A DNA stretch of 64,000 bases. Origin: CAWAQA01 sp963784065 (GTDB lineage: Bacteria; Acidobacteriota; Vicinamibacteria; Vicinamibacterales; UBA2999). The stretch lies in the NCBI GenBank assembly GCA_963784065.1, contig CAWAQA010000003.1, positions 310,001-374,000 on the forward strand, written 5' to 3'. The notes beneath the pieces were generated by a model. That model did no database searches, was not told the DNA's origin, and saw only the letters and a program-made list of their open reading frames with translations. Below are positions 1 to 8,814 of this stretch, piece after piece. The translations under genes and the position numbers were made by a program. The first letter of the stretch is position 1. Each line of letters opens with the position of its first letter.

Positions 1-257
1 TCCACGCGCTCGCCGTTGACCCAGATGACCCCCGCATCGGGACGCAGCAGGCCGACGATCAGCTTGAGGATCGTGGACTTCCCCGCGCCGCTGGCGCCCA
101 GGAAGATCTTCGTGTGCCCCTTGATGAGCGTGAAGCTCACGTCGCGCAGGATCACCTTCTCGTCGAACGCCAGCGACACCTGGTCGAAGACGATGATCGG
201 TGAGCCCGGGCCGAGGGCTTCGTCGAGTTCCGGTGAACGTTCCGTCGCAAATGGCAT
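1..257 (-). CDS. mlaF: ABC transporter ATP-binding protein, MlaF-like (partial)
   Basis: Minus-strand reading from the ATG at 257 gives the first 85 residues of an ABC ATPase and then runs off the left edge of the window. A Walker A motif GASGAGKST is seen at about residues 54-62, followed by the usual LLRPDAG stretch. The next gene upstream, 38 bp away, is an MlaE-type permease, so this is probably the ATPase of the Mla system, which moves phospholipids between the outer and inner membranes. Walker B and the signature motif lie outside the window, so assignment to MlaF rather than another ABC family rests on the neighbour. Confidence 0.75.
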   Translation of the reverse strand, partial: MPFATERSPELDEALGPGSPIIVFDQVSLAFDEKVILRDVSFTLIKGHTKIFLGASGAGKSTILKLIVGLLRPDAGVIWVNGERV

Positions 258-295
258 CTGTTCCTGCCGGATCCACGAGGGCCCGGCCCCGTCCG

Positions 296-1013
296 CTAAT
301 ACAGCAACGAAATCAGTAACGGCGTCAGGAAGAAATCGACGGCGATCACCGCGACCGACGCCGCGACGACGGCGTTGGTCGTCGCCCGCCCGACACCCTG
401 GGTCCCGCCGCTCGTGCGCAGCCCGACGTGACAGCCGATCGTGACGATCACGAAGCCGAGCGCGAACGGCTTGATGAGCCCCTGCCAGGCGTCCTCGAGA
501 TAGAGGCCGTCGAGCACCGACGTCCAGTAGACGCTGGTGCCCACCCGCAGGTTGGTGACGGCAATCAGCCACCCGGCGACGATGCCGAAGGTGTCGGCGA
601 TGACGGTCAGGACCGGCGCCATCAACGTCCCGGCGAGGATGCGCGGCACGACGAGCTTGCGCACGGGATCCGTGCCCAGCGCACGCAAGGCGTTGATCTG
701 GTCGGTCACGACCATCGAGCCGATTTCGGCGGCGATGCCGGACCCGACGCGGCCGGCGAGCATCAACCCGGTCAGCACCGGCCCCAGCTCCTTGATCATC
801 GACGCGCTGACCAGCCGTCCGACGAGCGAGCGCGCGCCGAACTGGTCGAGCGTCTGGCCGCTCTGCAGCGCCAGCGCCGCCCCGGTGAAGAACCCGGTGA
901 GCAGGACGACGCTCAGCAGAGCCGACGCCGATCGCCTCGAACTGTTCAACGATGTCGCGCCGGTAGTACGGCCGGCTGAAGATCGCGCGCATCGCCGCGA
1001 TGACCAGGAGCAT
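296..1013 (-). CDS. mlaE: MlaE-type ABC lipid transporter permease (frame change inside)
   Basis: The main frame gives 217 residues of a membrane permease with the MlaE hallmarks: FFTGAALALQSG, then ELGPVLTGLMLAGRVGSGIAAEIG and the MVVTDQINALRALGTDP cytoplasmic helix, ending in LLISLLY. About 30 further N-terminal residues (MLLVIAAMRAIFSRPYYRRD, then VEQFEAIGVGS) are read from the ATG at 1013 in another frame, which joins the main frame near 917-925. The N-terminal part is family-typical, so the break is probably a sequence error. The gene sits directly after uvrB (62 bp) and before the ATPase, all on the minus strand. The product is expected in the inner membrane as the transporter's permease subunit. 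Confidence 0.82.
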
Positions 1014-1074
1014 GTACTCCTGGACCTCGAGGACCGCCGCCTTGAGCCAGCTGTTCAGCAGGACGAGCAACGGC

Positions 1075-3096
1075 TCACGTCCCCGTCCGCAGGCCGGTGA
1101 ACCCGAGTTCGCGGCTGCGCAGTGTCTTCAGCTGATCGCGCAGAGAGGCCGCGCGTTCGAAATCGAGGTTCGCCGCCGCCGATCGCATCTCACCCTCCAG
1201 CCGGTGCATTTCCGCATCGAGCTCGGCCTGCGTGCGGAACGGCTCGCGGCTGTCGCGGGCGGCCGGGCCGGTGCTGTAATCGCGTTCGTAGACGCTCGAG
1301 AGCACGTCGTCGATCTCGCGCACGACCGATTCGGGCGTGATGCCGTGTTCGGCGTTGTAAGCCGCCTGCAGCGCGCGCCGGCGCTCGGTTTCCGCCATCG
1401 CCGACTTCATCGACGCCGTCATGGCGTCCGCATACATGATGACCTGCCCGTTGACGTTTCGCGCCGCGCGGCCCGACGTCTGGATCAGGGACCCCGCCGA
1501 CCGCAGGAAGCCTTCCTTGTCGGCGTCGAGGATGGCGACGAGCGAGACTTCAGGCAGGTCGAGCCCCTCGCGCAGCAGGTTGATCCCGACGAGCACGTCG
1601 AAGGTCCCGCGCCGCAGGTCGCGGAGGATCTCCACACGCTCGAGCGTGTCGATGTCGGAGTGCAGGTAGCGTACCTTCACCCCGAGCTCCTGGTAGTACG
1701 TCGTCAGATCCTCGGCCATGCGCTTGGTGAGCGTCGTCACGAGCACGCGCTCCTTGCGCGCCGCGCGCTCGCGAATCTCCTTGAGGAGATCGTCCACCTG
1801 TCCGCGTACCGGCCTCACCTCGATGGGCGGATCCATCAGCCCGGTCGGACGAATGACCTGCTCGACCACCACTCCGCCTGCTCTCGTCAGCTCGTACGGG
1901 CCGGGCGTCGCCGAGACAAAGACCGTCTGCCTCACACGCTGCTCCCACTCGGTGAAATTCAGCGGCCGGTTGTCGAGCGCAGAGGGCAGGCGGAAGCCGT
2001 ACGCCACGAGGATCTCCTTGCGGGATCGATCGCCGGCATACATGCCGCGAACCTGCGGCACGGTCTGATGGCTCTCGTCCACGATCACCAGCGAATCCTC
2101 GGGCAGGTAATCGAGCAAGGTTGGCGGCGGCGCGCCGGGCGGCCGTCCCGTCAGGTGACGCGCGTAGTTCTCGATCCCGTGGCAGTAGCCGATCTCCCGG
2201 ATCATCTCGAGGTCGAACATCGTCCGCTGGTGCAGCCGTTGCGCTTCGAGCAGCTTGCCTTCCGACTCGAGCTGGCCGCGGTACCACTCGAGCTCCTGCT
2301 TGATCGTCTCGACGGCGAGCTTGGTGCGGTCGCGCGAGGTCACGAAGTGCGACTTCGGGTAGACCGCCACCTTGTCCAGACGCTTGATCACCTTGCCGGT
2401 CAGCGGATCGAACCAGGCGAGCTCGTCAACCTCGTCGCCGAAGAGGCCGATGCGCAGCGCATGCTCTTCGTACGACGGGACGACCTCGACAATGTCGCCG
2501 CGGACGCGGAAGGTGCCGCGTCCGAATTCGGTGTCGTTACGCTCGTACTGGATCTCGACGAGCTTGCGGAGAATCTGGTCGCGATCGATGCGCTGGCCGA
2601 CCTCGAGCGGCAGCAGCATCCCGTAATACGCCTCGGGCGAGCCGAGCCCGTAGATGCACGACACGCTCGCCACGATGATGACGTCGCGGCGCTCGAAGAG
2701 CGACCGCGTGGCGGAGAGCCGCATCCGATCGATCTCGTCGTTGATCGTGGCTTCCTTCTCGATGTACGAGTCGGTGGCCGGGACGTAGGCCTCGGGCTGG
2801 TAGTAGTCGTAGTACGAGACGAAGTACTCGACGGCGTTGCCGGGAAAGAAGCGCTTGAACTCCTGGTAGAGCTGCGCGGCGAGCGTCTTGTTGTGCGCCA
2901 TCACCAGCGTAGGGCGGTTCACGGTGGCGACGACCTGGGCCATCGTATACGTCTTGCCCGAGCCGGTGACGCCGAGCAGGACCTGGTGCGCGTCGCCGCG
3001 GTTCAATCCCTCCACCAGTTCCGGGATGGCCCGTACCTGGTCGCCGCGTACTTCGAAGTCGCTGACGAGCGTAAAACGATCGTGAACAGAAGGCAT
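1075..3096 (-). CDS. uvrB: Excinuclease ABC subunit B
   Basis: 673 residues, the usual UvrB length, starting MPSVHDRFTLVSDFEVRGDQ at the ATG at 3096; the open frame extends further upstream but without family sequence. UvrB is the damage-verifying helicase of nucleotide excision repair and acts with UvrA and UvrC. Visible are Walker A GVTGSGKTYT (about residue 40), the beta-hairpin with YYDYYQPEAYVPATDSYIEK, the helicase motif VIVDESHQ, conserved motifs in the C-terminal helicase lobe (SGRAARN), and a C-terminal UVR domain (NLDFERAASLRDQL) that contacts UvrC. No frame break is needed here, unlike in many neighbours. Confidence 0.97.
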   Translation of the reverse strand: MPSVHDRFTLVSDFEVRGDQVRAIPELVEGLNRGDAHQVLLGVTGSGKTYTMAQVVATVNRPTLVMAHNKTLAAQLYQEFKRFFPGNAVEYFVSYYDYYQPEAYVPATDSYIEKEATINDEIDRMRLSATRSLFERRDVIIVASVSCIYGLGSPEAYYGMLLPLEVGQRIDRDQILRKLVEIQYERNDTEFGRGTFRVRGDIVEVVPSYEEHALRIGLFGDEVDELAWFDPLTGKVIKRLDKVAVYPKSHFVTSRDRTKLAVETIKQELEWYRGQLESEGKLLEAQRLHQRTMFDLEMIREIGYCHGIENYARHLTGRPPGAPPPTLLDYLPEDSLVIVDESHQTVPQVRGMYAGDRSRKEILVAYGFRLPSALDNRPLNFTEWEQRVRQTVFVSATPGPYELTRAGGVVVEQVIRPTGLMDPPIEVRPVRGQVDDLLKEIRERAARKERVLVTTLTKRMAEDLTTYYQELGVKVRYLHSDIDTLERVEILRDLRRGTFDVLVGINLLREGLDLPEVSLVAILDADKEGFLRSAGSLIQTSGRAARNVNGQVIMYADAMTASMKSAMAETERRRALQAAYNAEHGITPESVVREIDDVLSSVYERDYSTGPAARDSREPFRTQAELDAEMHRLEGEMRSAAANLDFERAASLRDQLKTLRSRELGFTGLRTGT

Positions 3097-3205
3097 GCGC
3101 AGTAGGCCGCGTCCGCCATGGTGGGGCGAACACTGCATCGTACCATGCCTTCCGAGCAAAGCCGGAGGCGGACGGCCATCCCGCCACCCGGGAGCGGCCG
3201 GCTGC

Positions 3206-4117
3206 CTACTGTTTGTAAGGAGCGAAATACCCTTTGCGGGTCTGGATGCGCAGGTCCTTGAGATCGGAACGCTTGACCTTGATCTCCACCCTGCGCCACT
3301 GGCCGTCCTGCTTCGCGTTGCTGGACGTATAGCCGAGGCTGTACTGCGCGCGAATCTGGGCCACAACCTTGTCGTACGCCGCCTCGACGTCCTTCATCGT
3401 CGTGGGGAAGAAGGCCTGGCCGCCGGTGGCCTCGGCGATCTGGTGGAGGCGCGCGCGCTGCTCGTTCCGTACCGAGCTCGACTGGTTGTCGAGAAATCCG
3501 ACCGCGTAGACGGTGACGTCCGAGGCGCGGATCAACGTCATCAGGTCGCCAAACCCGATCGTGCTGCGCGTGTCGCCGCCGTCGGTATAGAGGAGGAGGA
3601 CCGTGCGCCCTTCATCCTCGGCCGCGCCGTCGAGATACACGCCGAGCGCGTCATAGAGCGCGGTCCAGCCGTCCGGCTTGCGACCGCGGATCCGCTCGAC
3701 CATGCGTGGGAAATCCTGCTGGCCGTACCGCGCCACGCGCACCTCGGTATCGAAGTCGACGAGCGTCATGTCCTCGGCGTCGCTGAGCGTGTTGAGGAAC
3801 TTCACCGCCGCAGACCTGGCGAGCTGGATGTCCTGCCCCATGCTGCCGCTCGTGTCGAACAGCAGGCCGACGTGCATCTCGGGCGCGCTTTCGAGCTGGT
3901 CGCCCCGCGCGAAGAAGCTCACCGTCTGTTTCTGGCCTTCCTCGGTGATCTCGAAGTCCGCGGGCGTGAGGTCGGTGATGTGGTTGCCGCGGCGATCCGT
4001 GACAGTCACGCCGAAGTTGACGAGGTCGATCTCCGCGCGGAACGTCGGCTGCTGTGCAGACGTCGGCGACGTCGCGGCAATCAACGTGAGCGCCAGAACA
4101 CCCGCGGCCCGCATCAT
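3206..4117 (-). CDS. Secreted VWFA-domain protein (acidobacterial VWFA-related family)
   Basis: 303 residues. An N-terminal signal peptide (MRAAGVLALTLIAATSPTSA) is followed by a short beta-rich domain (VTVTDRRGNHITDLTPADFE) and a von Willebrand factor A domain. The metal-binding MIDAS motif DTSGSM is at about residue 89, with the conserved TDGGDTRS and later Asp/Thr positions also present. The arrangement matches the VWFA-related family that is expanded in Acidobacteriota, usually of unknown function and probably involved in protein-protein contacts outside the cytoplasm. It stands alone, upstream of uvrB on the same strand with 109 bp between them. Confidence 0.85.
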   Translation of the reverse strand: MMRAAGVLALTLIAATSPTSAQQPTFRAEIDLVNFGVTVTDRRGNHITDLTPADFEITEEGQKQTVSFFARGDQLESAPEMHVGLLFDTSGSMGQDIQLARSAAVKFLNTLSDAEDMTLVDFDTEVRVARYGQQDFPRMVERIRGRKPDGWTALYDALGVYLDGAAEDEGRTVLLLYTDGGDTRSTIGFGDLMTLIRASDVTVYAVGFLDNQSSSVRNEQRARLHQIAEATGGQAFFPTTMKDVEAAYDKVVAQIRAQYSLGYTSSNAKQDGQWRRVEIKVKRSDLKDLRIQTRKGYFAPYKQ

Positions 4118-4640
4118 CGGTAGATCCTACACCCGTCGAGCGCGATCACAGGGCCGGTTGTACTGAAGCTGGTTCAAATTCGACGTGTCGTTCGCCTTCA
4201 GCCGGACCAAAGTCCGACGCGGGTCCGACCAAAGGCCGACTGAACCCGGCCCCCACGACTGCCGGCTGCCACCTGCCTGCTGCCTACTGCCTACTGCCCG
4301 CTGTGCTGCCCGCCGTCCAAGACATCCATCTGCGCTCCGTGCCGCGCACGTCCATATCCACATGGCTCGTGCCGGCAAACGGCAGCGGGTTGGTGATGTT
4401 CGGATCCACCAGCACGCCGGCACCGGCAGGGCGACGAAGCCACCGTCCGATGGGTACGTCGACAGCAGGCACGACACGCAGGCCACCGTCCTGCCGTCCA
4501 GGGCCAGGGCGGGCACGCCGAAAAAATCCCAACAAAATGCCCCAGGATGGCCGCCGGGCGTATAATCGGAGTTTCGCGCCTATGTCGGAAAGTCATCCCG
4601 GGACGGCGTCGCGTCGAATCAAGGCGGTGTTGGTCAGCAA
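4118..4640. other. Repeat-rich gap with a possible gene remnant
   Basis: This 523 bp gap has no convincing intact gene. It holds hairpin sequence around GGACCAAAGTCC and GGTCCGACC (4203-4240), a run of degenerate 7-bp units CTGCCGG/CTGCCTA (4259-4303), and minus-strand stretches at about 4535-4310 that read as ALDGRTVACVSC in one frame and GVLVDPNITNPLPFAGTS in another. The two fragments might be a decayed or frame-broken small secreted protein (a cytochrome-like CxxC piece is conceivable), but no family could be assigned. A promoter for the DHH gene at 4641 must also lie here; I could not pick one with confidence. Confidence 0.4.
4203..4303. repeat. REP-like hairpin plus single heptamer arm
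   Basis: 4203-4240 contains the small palindromes GGACCAAAGTCC and GTCCGACCAAAGGCCGAC. It is followed at 4259-4303 by tandem degenerate heptamers of the CTGCCGG/CTGCCTA type. The same heptamer type recurs at 27272, 46760, 51931, 57092, 62207 and 62487; here no second inverted arm was found. Confidence 0.6.
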
Positions 4641-6071
4641 ATGAGGTGCCTCGCCGTCTGTCAGACCGATCTCGTCATCCGGATGCTGTCAGAGATCCTG
4701 CTGCCCAGCTTCGAGGTCGAGTTCCTTGTCGAGAACAAGGCGCTCGCCCGCCGGCTGAGTGACGCGGGCATGCAGGTGTCGGCCGCCGACCTCGGCCGGA
4801 CCGATACCTACCTCAAGGCCGATCTCACCCCGGGCACCTGCGTCATCATCGAAGACAACGGCCGAAAGAGTCTCAGGAAGATCCTCGAGGCCGTGCGCGA
4901 CGCCGGAGGAACACTCGTCTACGTGCTGGGCGTCGGTCTCTCGGACGCGCGCAAACGCGAAGAGTCGCTGAAATCGCAATTCCCCGAGCTCAATTACCTG
5001 ACGATGTCGGAACTGTTCGGCGGGCCATTGCTCACCGAATTCAGCCGCTCCCTCACCCGCCTGAAGGTTCAGCAATATCAGCGCTACTTCAGCGACGCCG
5101 ACCGCGTCCTCATCCTCCTGCACAACGAGCCCGACCCCGACGCGATTGCGAGCGGCCTCGCGCTTCGCAACGTGCTGGGTCGGAAGAAGCAGACGGCGGT
5201 CATCGCGGCATTCCAGGGCGTCACGCGGCCTGAGAACGTGCGGATGGTGAATCTGCTCGACATCCACGTCGAGATCATCACGCCCGACGAGATCCCCAAC
5301 TACGAGCGCGTGGCGATGGTGGACGTGCAGCCGCACTACTTCAGCGGCATCATCGACCGGGTGGACCTGGTCATCGACCATCATCCGGAGCAGACCGGCT
5401 ACAGCGCCGTCTTCAAGGACATCCGTCCGGACTACGGATTGACGTCCACGATCCTGACGGAACATTTGCGCGCGGTGGACGCGAACATCTCGGAGCGGAC
5501 CGCCACGGCGATGCTCTACGCCATCAAGTCGGACACGCTGTTCTTCAACCGCCAGGCGAATCGCGTGGACCTCGAAGCGTTCTCATATCTCTACCCGCTG
5601 GCCGATGCCGCGCTCATCCGGAAGATGGAAGGCGCGGAAATCACGATGGAGCGGCTCGAGTACGTGTTGAAGGCGAAGCAGAACGGCCAGATGGTCGAAC
5701 AGGTGTTCTGCGCGTTCCTCGGAGCGTCGCCGCGCGAGGACTTCATCCCTTACGTGGCCGACTTCTACCTGCAGCTCGAGAACGTCAAGTGGACCATTGT
5801 CGCCGGCATCGTCAACGACTCGCTCGTGATGTCGGTGCGCAACCTCGGCTACTCGCGAAACGCCGGCGAGTTCGTGCGGAAGTACTTCGCGCACATCGGC
5901 AGCGCCGGCGGCCACCGCGCGATGGCCAAGGCCGTCGTCCCGCTGCGCGCGTTCCGTGAAAAGTACGGGAACCTGCAAGCCGACGAGTTCACCGCCAAGG
6001 TCCTGGCACTCGCGCTCGAGTTCCTGCACGAGCATCAGGCCCCCGAAAAGCACAAGCTGGTCAAAGCGTAA
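4641..6071 (+). CDS. DHH/DHHA1 family phosphoesterase with N-terminal nucleotide-binding-like domain
   Basis: 476 residues. The N-terminal ~130 residues (MRCLAVCQTDLVIRMLSEIL, then CVIIEDNGRKSLRKILEAV) look like a small Rossmann-type or TrkA-N-like domain. Residues ~150-330 form a DHH phosphoesterase core, with motif I HNEPDPDAIAS, motif II MVDVQP and the DHH motif VIDHHPEQ. The C-terminal DHHA1 domain carries GSAGGHRAMAKA. Proteins of this class hydrolyse short oligonucleotides, pAp or cyclic dinucleotides; the exact substrate cannot be told here. All metal ligands visible in the motifs are present, so it should be active. It is flanked downstream by a GGGCTCA heptamer hairpin and a convergent PLP-enzyme gene. 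Confidence 0.85.
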   Translation: MRCLAVCQTDLVIRMLSEILLPSFEVEFLVENKALARRLSDAGMQVSAADLGRTDTYLKADLTPGTCVIIEDNGRKSLRKILEAVRDAGGTLVYVLGVGLSDARKREESLKSQFPELNYLTMSELFGGPLLTEFSRSLTRLKVQQYQRYFSDADRVLILLHNEPDPDAIASGLALRNVLGRKKQTAVIAAFQGVTRPENVRMVNLLDIHVEIITPDEIPNYERVAMVDVQPHYFSGIIDRVDLVIDHHPEQTGYSAVFKDIRPDYGLTSTILTEHLRAVDANISERTATAMLYAIKSDTLFFNRQANRVDLEAFSYLYPLADAALIRKMEGAEITMERLEYVLKAKQNGQMVEQVFCAFLGASPREDFIPYVADFYLQLENVKWTIVAGIVNDSLVMSVRNLGYSRNAGEFVRKYFAHIGSAGGHRAMAKAVVPLRAFREKYGNLQADEFTAKVLALALEFLHEHQAPEKHKLVKA

Positions 6072-6085
6072 GAGGCGGGTCTGTG

Positions 6086-6194
6086 AAGGCCTCGGGGCTC
6101 AGGGCTCAGGAACCAGAAGCGCCTGTATCCTCTGGCCTCGTACCTCATGCCTTGAACAAGCCTGGGCCCTGAGCCCTGATCCCTGAGGCCTGCG
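6086..6194. repeat. GGGCTCA-heptamer inverted-repeat element
   Basis: Left arm 6088-6112 (AAGGCCTCGGGGCTCAGGGC...) and right arm 6160-6192 (...GGGCCCTGAGCCCTGATCCC) are imperfect inverted copies, each built of GGGCTCA-like 7-bp units, around a ~47 bp loop. It fills the gap between the convergent DHH and trans-sulfuration genes, where a transcript hairpin could also act as a two-way terminator. Confidence 0.75.
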
Positions 6195-6197
6195 TGA

Positions 6198-7364
6198 TCA
6201 CGCCAAGGCCTGCTCGAGATCGTCGATGAGATCCTGCGGGTCTTCCAGCCCGATCGACAGCCGCATCATGCCCTTGCTGATGCCCGCCGCCGCCAGTTGC
6301 TCGTCGGTGTGACCCCACTGTGACGTCAGGATCGGCAGGCTGCACAGGCTCTCGGCACCGCCGAGGCTCGCCGCCCGCTTGATGACCTTCAGGCGATCGA
6401 ACGCGCGGCAGGCGGCCGCTTCGCCGCCGGTGACGTCGATGCACACCATGCCGCCAAACCCGGTCATCTGGCGCCTGGCGATCGCGTGATCCGGGTGTGA
6501 GGCGAGGCCCGGATAGTAGACGCGCACAATGCCGGGATGGTGCTCGAGCGCCGACGCGACGGCCATCGCGTTCGCGTTGTGGCGCTGCACGCGAATCTCC
6601 AGCGTCTTGAGCGAGCGGTTCAGCGCGTATGCCGCCTGCGGATCGAGGGTGCCGCCAAGCTTGCGCCGCGCCATCTCCACCGGGTGAACCAGCTGCCGCG
6701 ACCCGCACACGACGCCTGCTGTCACGTCGCTGTGGCCGCTGAGGTACTTGGTCGCGCTCTGCATCGCCAGGTCGACGCCCATTGCGAGCGGGCGCTGGTT
6801 GAGCGGGCTGGCAAACGTGTTGTCGATGACGCTGAGAACGTTCCTCGCGCGGCATGCTCCGGCGATGCGCTTCACGTCCACGCAGCGCAGGTGCGGGTTG
6901 TTCGGCGACTCGAACCAGAACACGCGCGTACGATCGGTCATCACCCGTTCCGGTTCCCGCATCTCCTCGACGCTCACGAACCGCGGGACGATGCCGAACT
7001 TCGGCAGGAAGTCTTCGAGCAGGTGGAACGTCCCGCCGTAGATCGCCGACCCGCAGACCACCTCGTCGCCCGCCTTGAGGAGCGCGAGCAGGATCGTGGA
7101 CGTTGCCGACATGCCCGAGCTGAAGACGAGCGCCTGCTCGGCGCCGTCGGCCGCCGCCAGTTTCTGCTCGACCGCGACGACCGTGGGGTTCTCGTAGCGC
7201 GAATACAGATACAGCCCGCTGCCGCCCTCGTTGTAGCGTCGCACGGCTTCCGCATTCTCGAACACGTAAGTCGTCGTCTCGTAGATGGGGGTGGTGAGAG
7301 GGCTTGCCGCGGCGGCGCCTTCACCGCTGTGAATCAACGTCGTCGAAAATCCCTTCGCGCTCAT
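6198..7364 (-). CDS. PLP-dependent trans-sulfuration enzyme (cystathionine gamma-synthase/lyase family)
   Basis: 388 residues, family-typical length. It contains the Cys/Met-metabolism PLP core: YSRYENPTVVAVEQKLA, the substrate loop SSGMSATSTILLAL, the FESPNNPHLR stretch, and the PLP lysine in MQSATKYLSGHSDVTAG. The C-terminal domain has SLGGAESLCSLP and MMRLSIGLEDPQDLIDDL. Such enzymes make or break cystathionine, homocysteine or methionine thioether bonds in the cytoplasm. Residues alone do not separate gamma-synthase, gamma-lyase and methionine gamma-lyase. Convergent with the DHH gene; no methionine-pathway neighbours help. Confidence 0.9.
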   Translation of the reverse strand: MSAKGFSTTLIHSGEGAAAASPLTTPIYETTTYVFENAEAVRRYNEGGSGLYLYSRYENPTVVAVEQKLAAADGAEQALVFSSGMSATSTILLALLKAGDEVVCGSAIYGGTFHLLEDFLPKFGIVPRFVSVEEMREPERVMTDRTRVFWFESPNNPHLRCVDVKRIAGACRARNVLSVIDNTFASPLNQRPLAMGVDLAMQSATKYLSGHSDVTAGVVCGSRQLVHPVEMARRKLGGTLDPQAAYALNRSLKTLEIRVQRHNANAMAVASALEHHPGIVRVYYPGLASHPDHAIARRQMTGFGGMVCIDVTGGEAAACRAFDRLKVIKRAASLGGAESLCSLPILTSQWGHTDEQLAAAGISKGMMRLSIGLEDPQDLIDDLEQALA

Positions 7365-7370
7365 CGGTCA

Positions 7371-7423
7371 CCCGTCACAAGGCACGAGGCACAAGGCTCA
7401 CATCACGAATCACGATTCACAAT
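7371..7423. repeat. Tandem degenerate heptamers (single arm)
   Basis: The 5' side of the trans-sulfuration gene carries AAGGCAC GAGGCAC AAGGCTC followed by CACGAAT CACGATT CAC. These are two adjacent runs of 7-bp units, without a clear inverted partner. Confidence 0.5.
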
Positions 7424-8694
7424 GAGAGGTGTTCGCCGCTGGCGCCGACGACGGGCTCGATGAACTGGCGATAGGCGTCCTCGTAGGCGCGCTCCATCAG
7501 CTCGGGCACGTCCTGCCGGCGATCGGAGGCTTCATCATACGCGCCGCTGAAGTCGAATGCGCCAACGGGATTGTGAGGCGGACAAATCAGGTAAAGCGAG
7601 TCGAAGCGAAGGCGCGCCATCTCCATCGCGTCACGCAGCGACGCGGCTTCGGCGGCGGCGAGCGTCTCGGCGAGACGGTGACGAAACTCGACGCGGGCGG
7701 CGCTGAGATGATGCGGCGTCGAGCCGGGAGCCACGGCGCTCACCACGATCGCCTGCGACGCGCCGGCGCCCGCGAGCTCCTCGAGCAGACGCGAGATCGC
7801 GCCGGGCCGGTCCGACATGCGATGAGTTTCGCCGCGCCAGTAGCTGTCGGGTGAGAACGTGACGAGCTGCGGATCGCAGCAGACGGGCGGCGTGAGCGCG
7901 GCCGCCATCAGGTCGAGCGCGTGCTCGCGGCCGATCCCGGCAAGGTCGAGCACCTCGGACCGGCGCTCGCGGCCGGCGCGCGGCGCGACGAACTCGCGAC
8001 GGAACGGCTCGCGCAGGAGCGCGGCGACGACATCGCGCCGCGCGTCGAGGTCGGTGGCGATCATCATCAGCTCGCAGAACCCGGGCTGCCCGAGGCTCTC
8101 CGCCAGCACTTCCGAGTACCGCCGCCCCATGGCCGCGCCCCGACGCATGCTCCACGGACGCCGCGCCGTGGATCAGCTGCCAGACGGTGCGCGTGAAGAG
8201 ATGGCGAGCACGCTGCGCATCGACCGGTGCGCCGGCGACGCTCCACAGCGACGGGCCGTCCGTCCGCCGCCTCGGCGCCGCGCGCCGTGCGTTCAGGATC
8301 ACGGCCCCGACACCACGCGGCCGCAACGACGGCCCAGACGATGACCGCGAGCGCGGAACGCGGTCAGCGGCACGTAGTCCCCGGCCAGCGCCAGCACAAC
8401 GAGCACGGGCGCCAGAAGGAGAGCCAGCCAGGCGGCGGAGCGAACCGGCCACGTCCAGCCGTACAACGATCTGATTTCCGCGGACCGCCAGATGCCGTCG
8501 GCGTCGAACAGGCGCGTGGCGCCATCGATGGCCGCAACCGCCGCGGACGCGGCGCCGACGCCCTGCCCCGCCATGATGTCGATCTTGACGCCGGCTTCCT
8601 GCAGGGCGCGGAGCACGCCCGCGTGATACGCGCCATGGACGCCGGTCCCGCAGAGAACCAGCGCGGTCCGGCGTTCAGGCGAGTACTGCGCCAC
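7417..8694 (-). CDS. Patatin-like protein lacking the usual nucleophile (frame changes inside)
   Basis: Three overlapping frames together give a ~425-residue protein. The start at 8694 reads MAQYSPERRTALVLCGTGVH, an oxyanion-type GxGxxG (GTGVHG) followed by HAGVLRALQEAGVKIDIMAG as in patatin-like phospholipases. The nucleophile elbow, normally GxSxG, reads GQGVG, so the catalytic serine is missing. One membrane segment follows (WPVRSAAWLALLLAPVLVVL). The C-terminal 240 residues (PELMERAYEDAYRQFIEP near the end) are in another frame; breaks fall near 8340 and 8150. It may be a non-catalytic family member or carry a different catalytic arrangement. Eight bases at its 3' side abut the upstream repeat of the trans-sulfuration gene. 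Confidence 0.65.
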
Positions 8695-8814
8695 TAGTGG
8701 ACCGTATCAACTGATTGAGTACCACGACAACTGGCCTGTGACCGCGATCTGCCGGCCGCGACAACGGAGCGGCCGCGCAGTGGCGTGAGGAGGGCGACAT
8801 GCCACTAGTGGCCT
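8692..8814. repeat. CTAGTGGACxGTATCAACTGA element, copy 1
   Basis: About 120 bp bounded by CACTAGTGG at both ends, with an internal GC-rich hairpin (GCCGGCCGCG...GCGGCCGC). Its minus strand ends CAGTTGATACGGTCCACTAG. A related element lies at about 55160-55275, ending CAGTTGATACAGTCCACTAG, with a similar GCCGCcCGTTG hairpin core. Copy 1 overlaps the 3' end of greA and replaces the normal C-terminus. Confidence 0.7.

Noticed and set aside
1000..3105. Long plus-strand open frame opposite uvrB (about 700 codons), and similar long antisense frames elsewhere
   Set aside because: They mirror conserved minus-strand genes and arise from high GC codon bias; their sequences are Arg/His/Val-rich with no family features.
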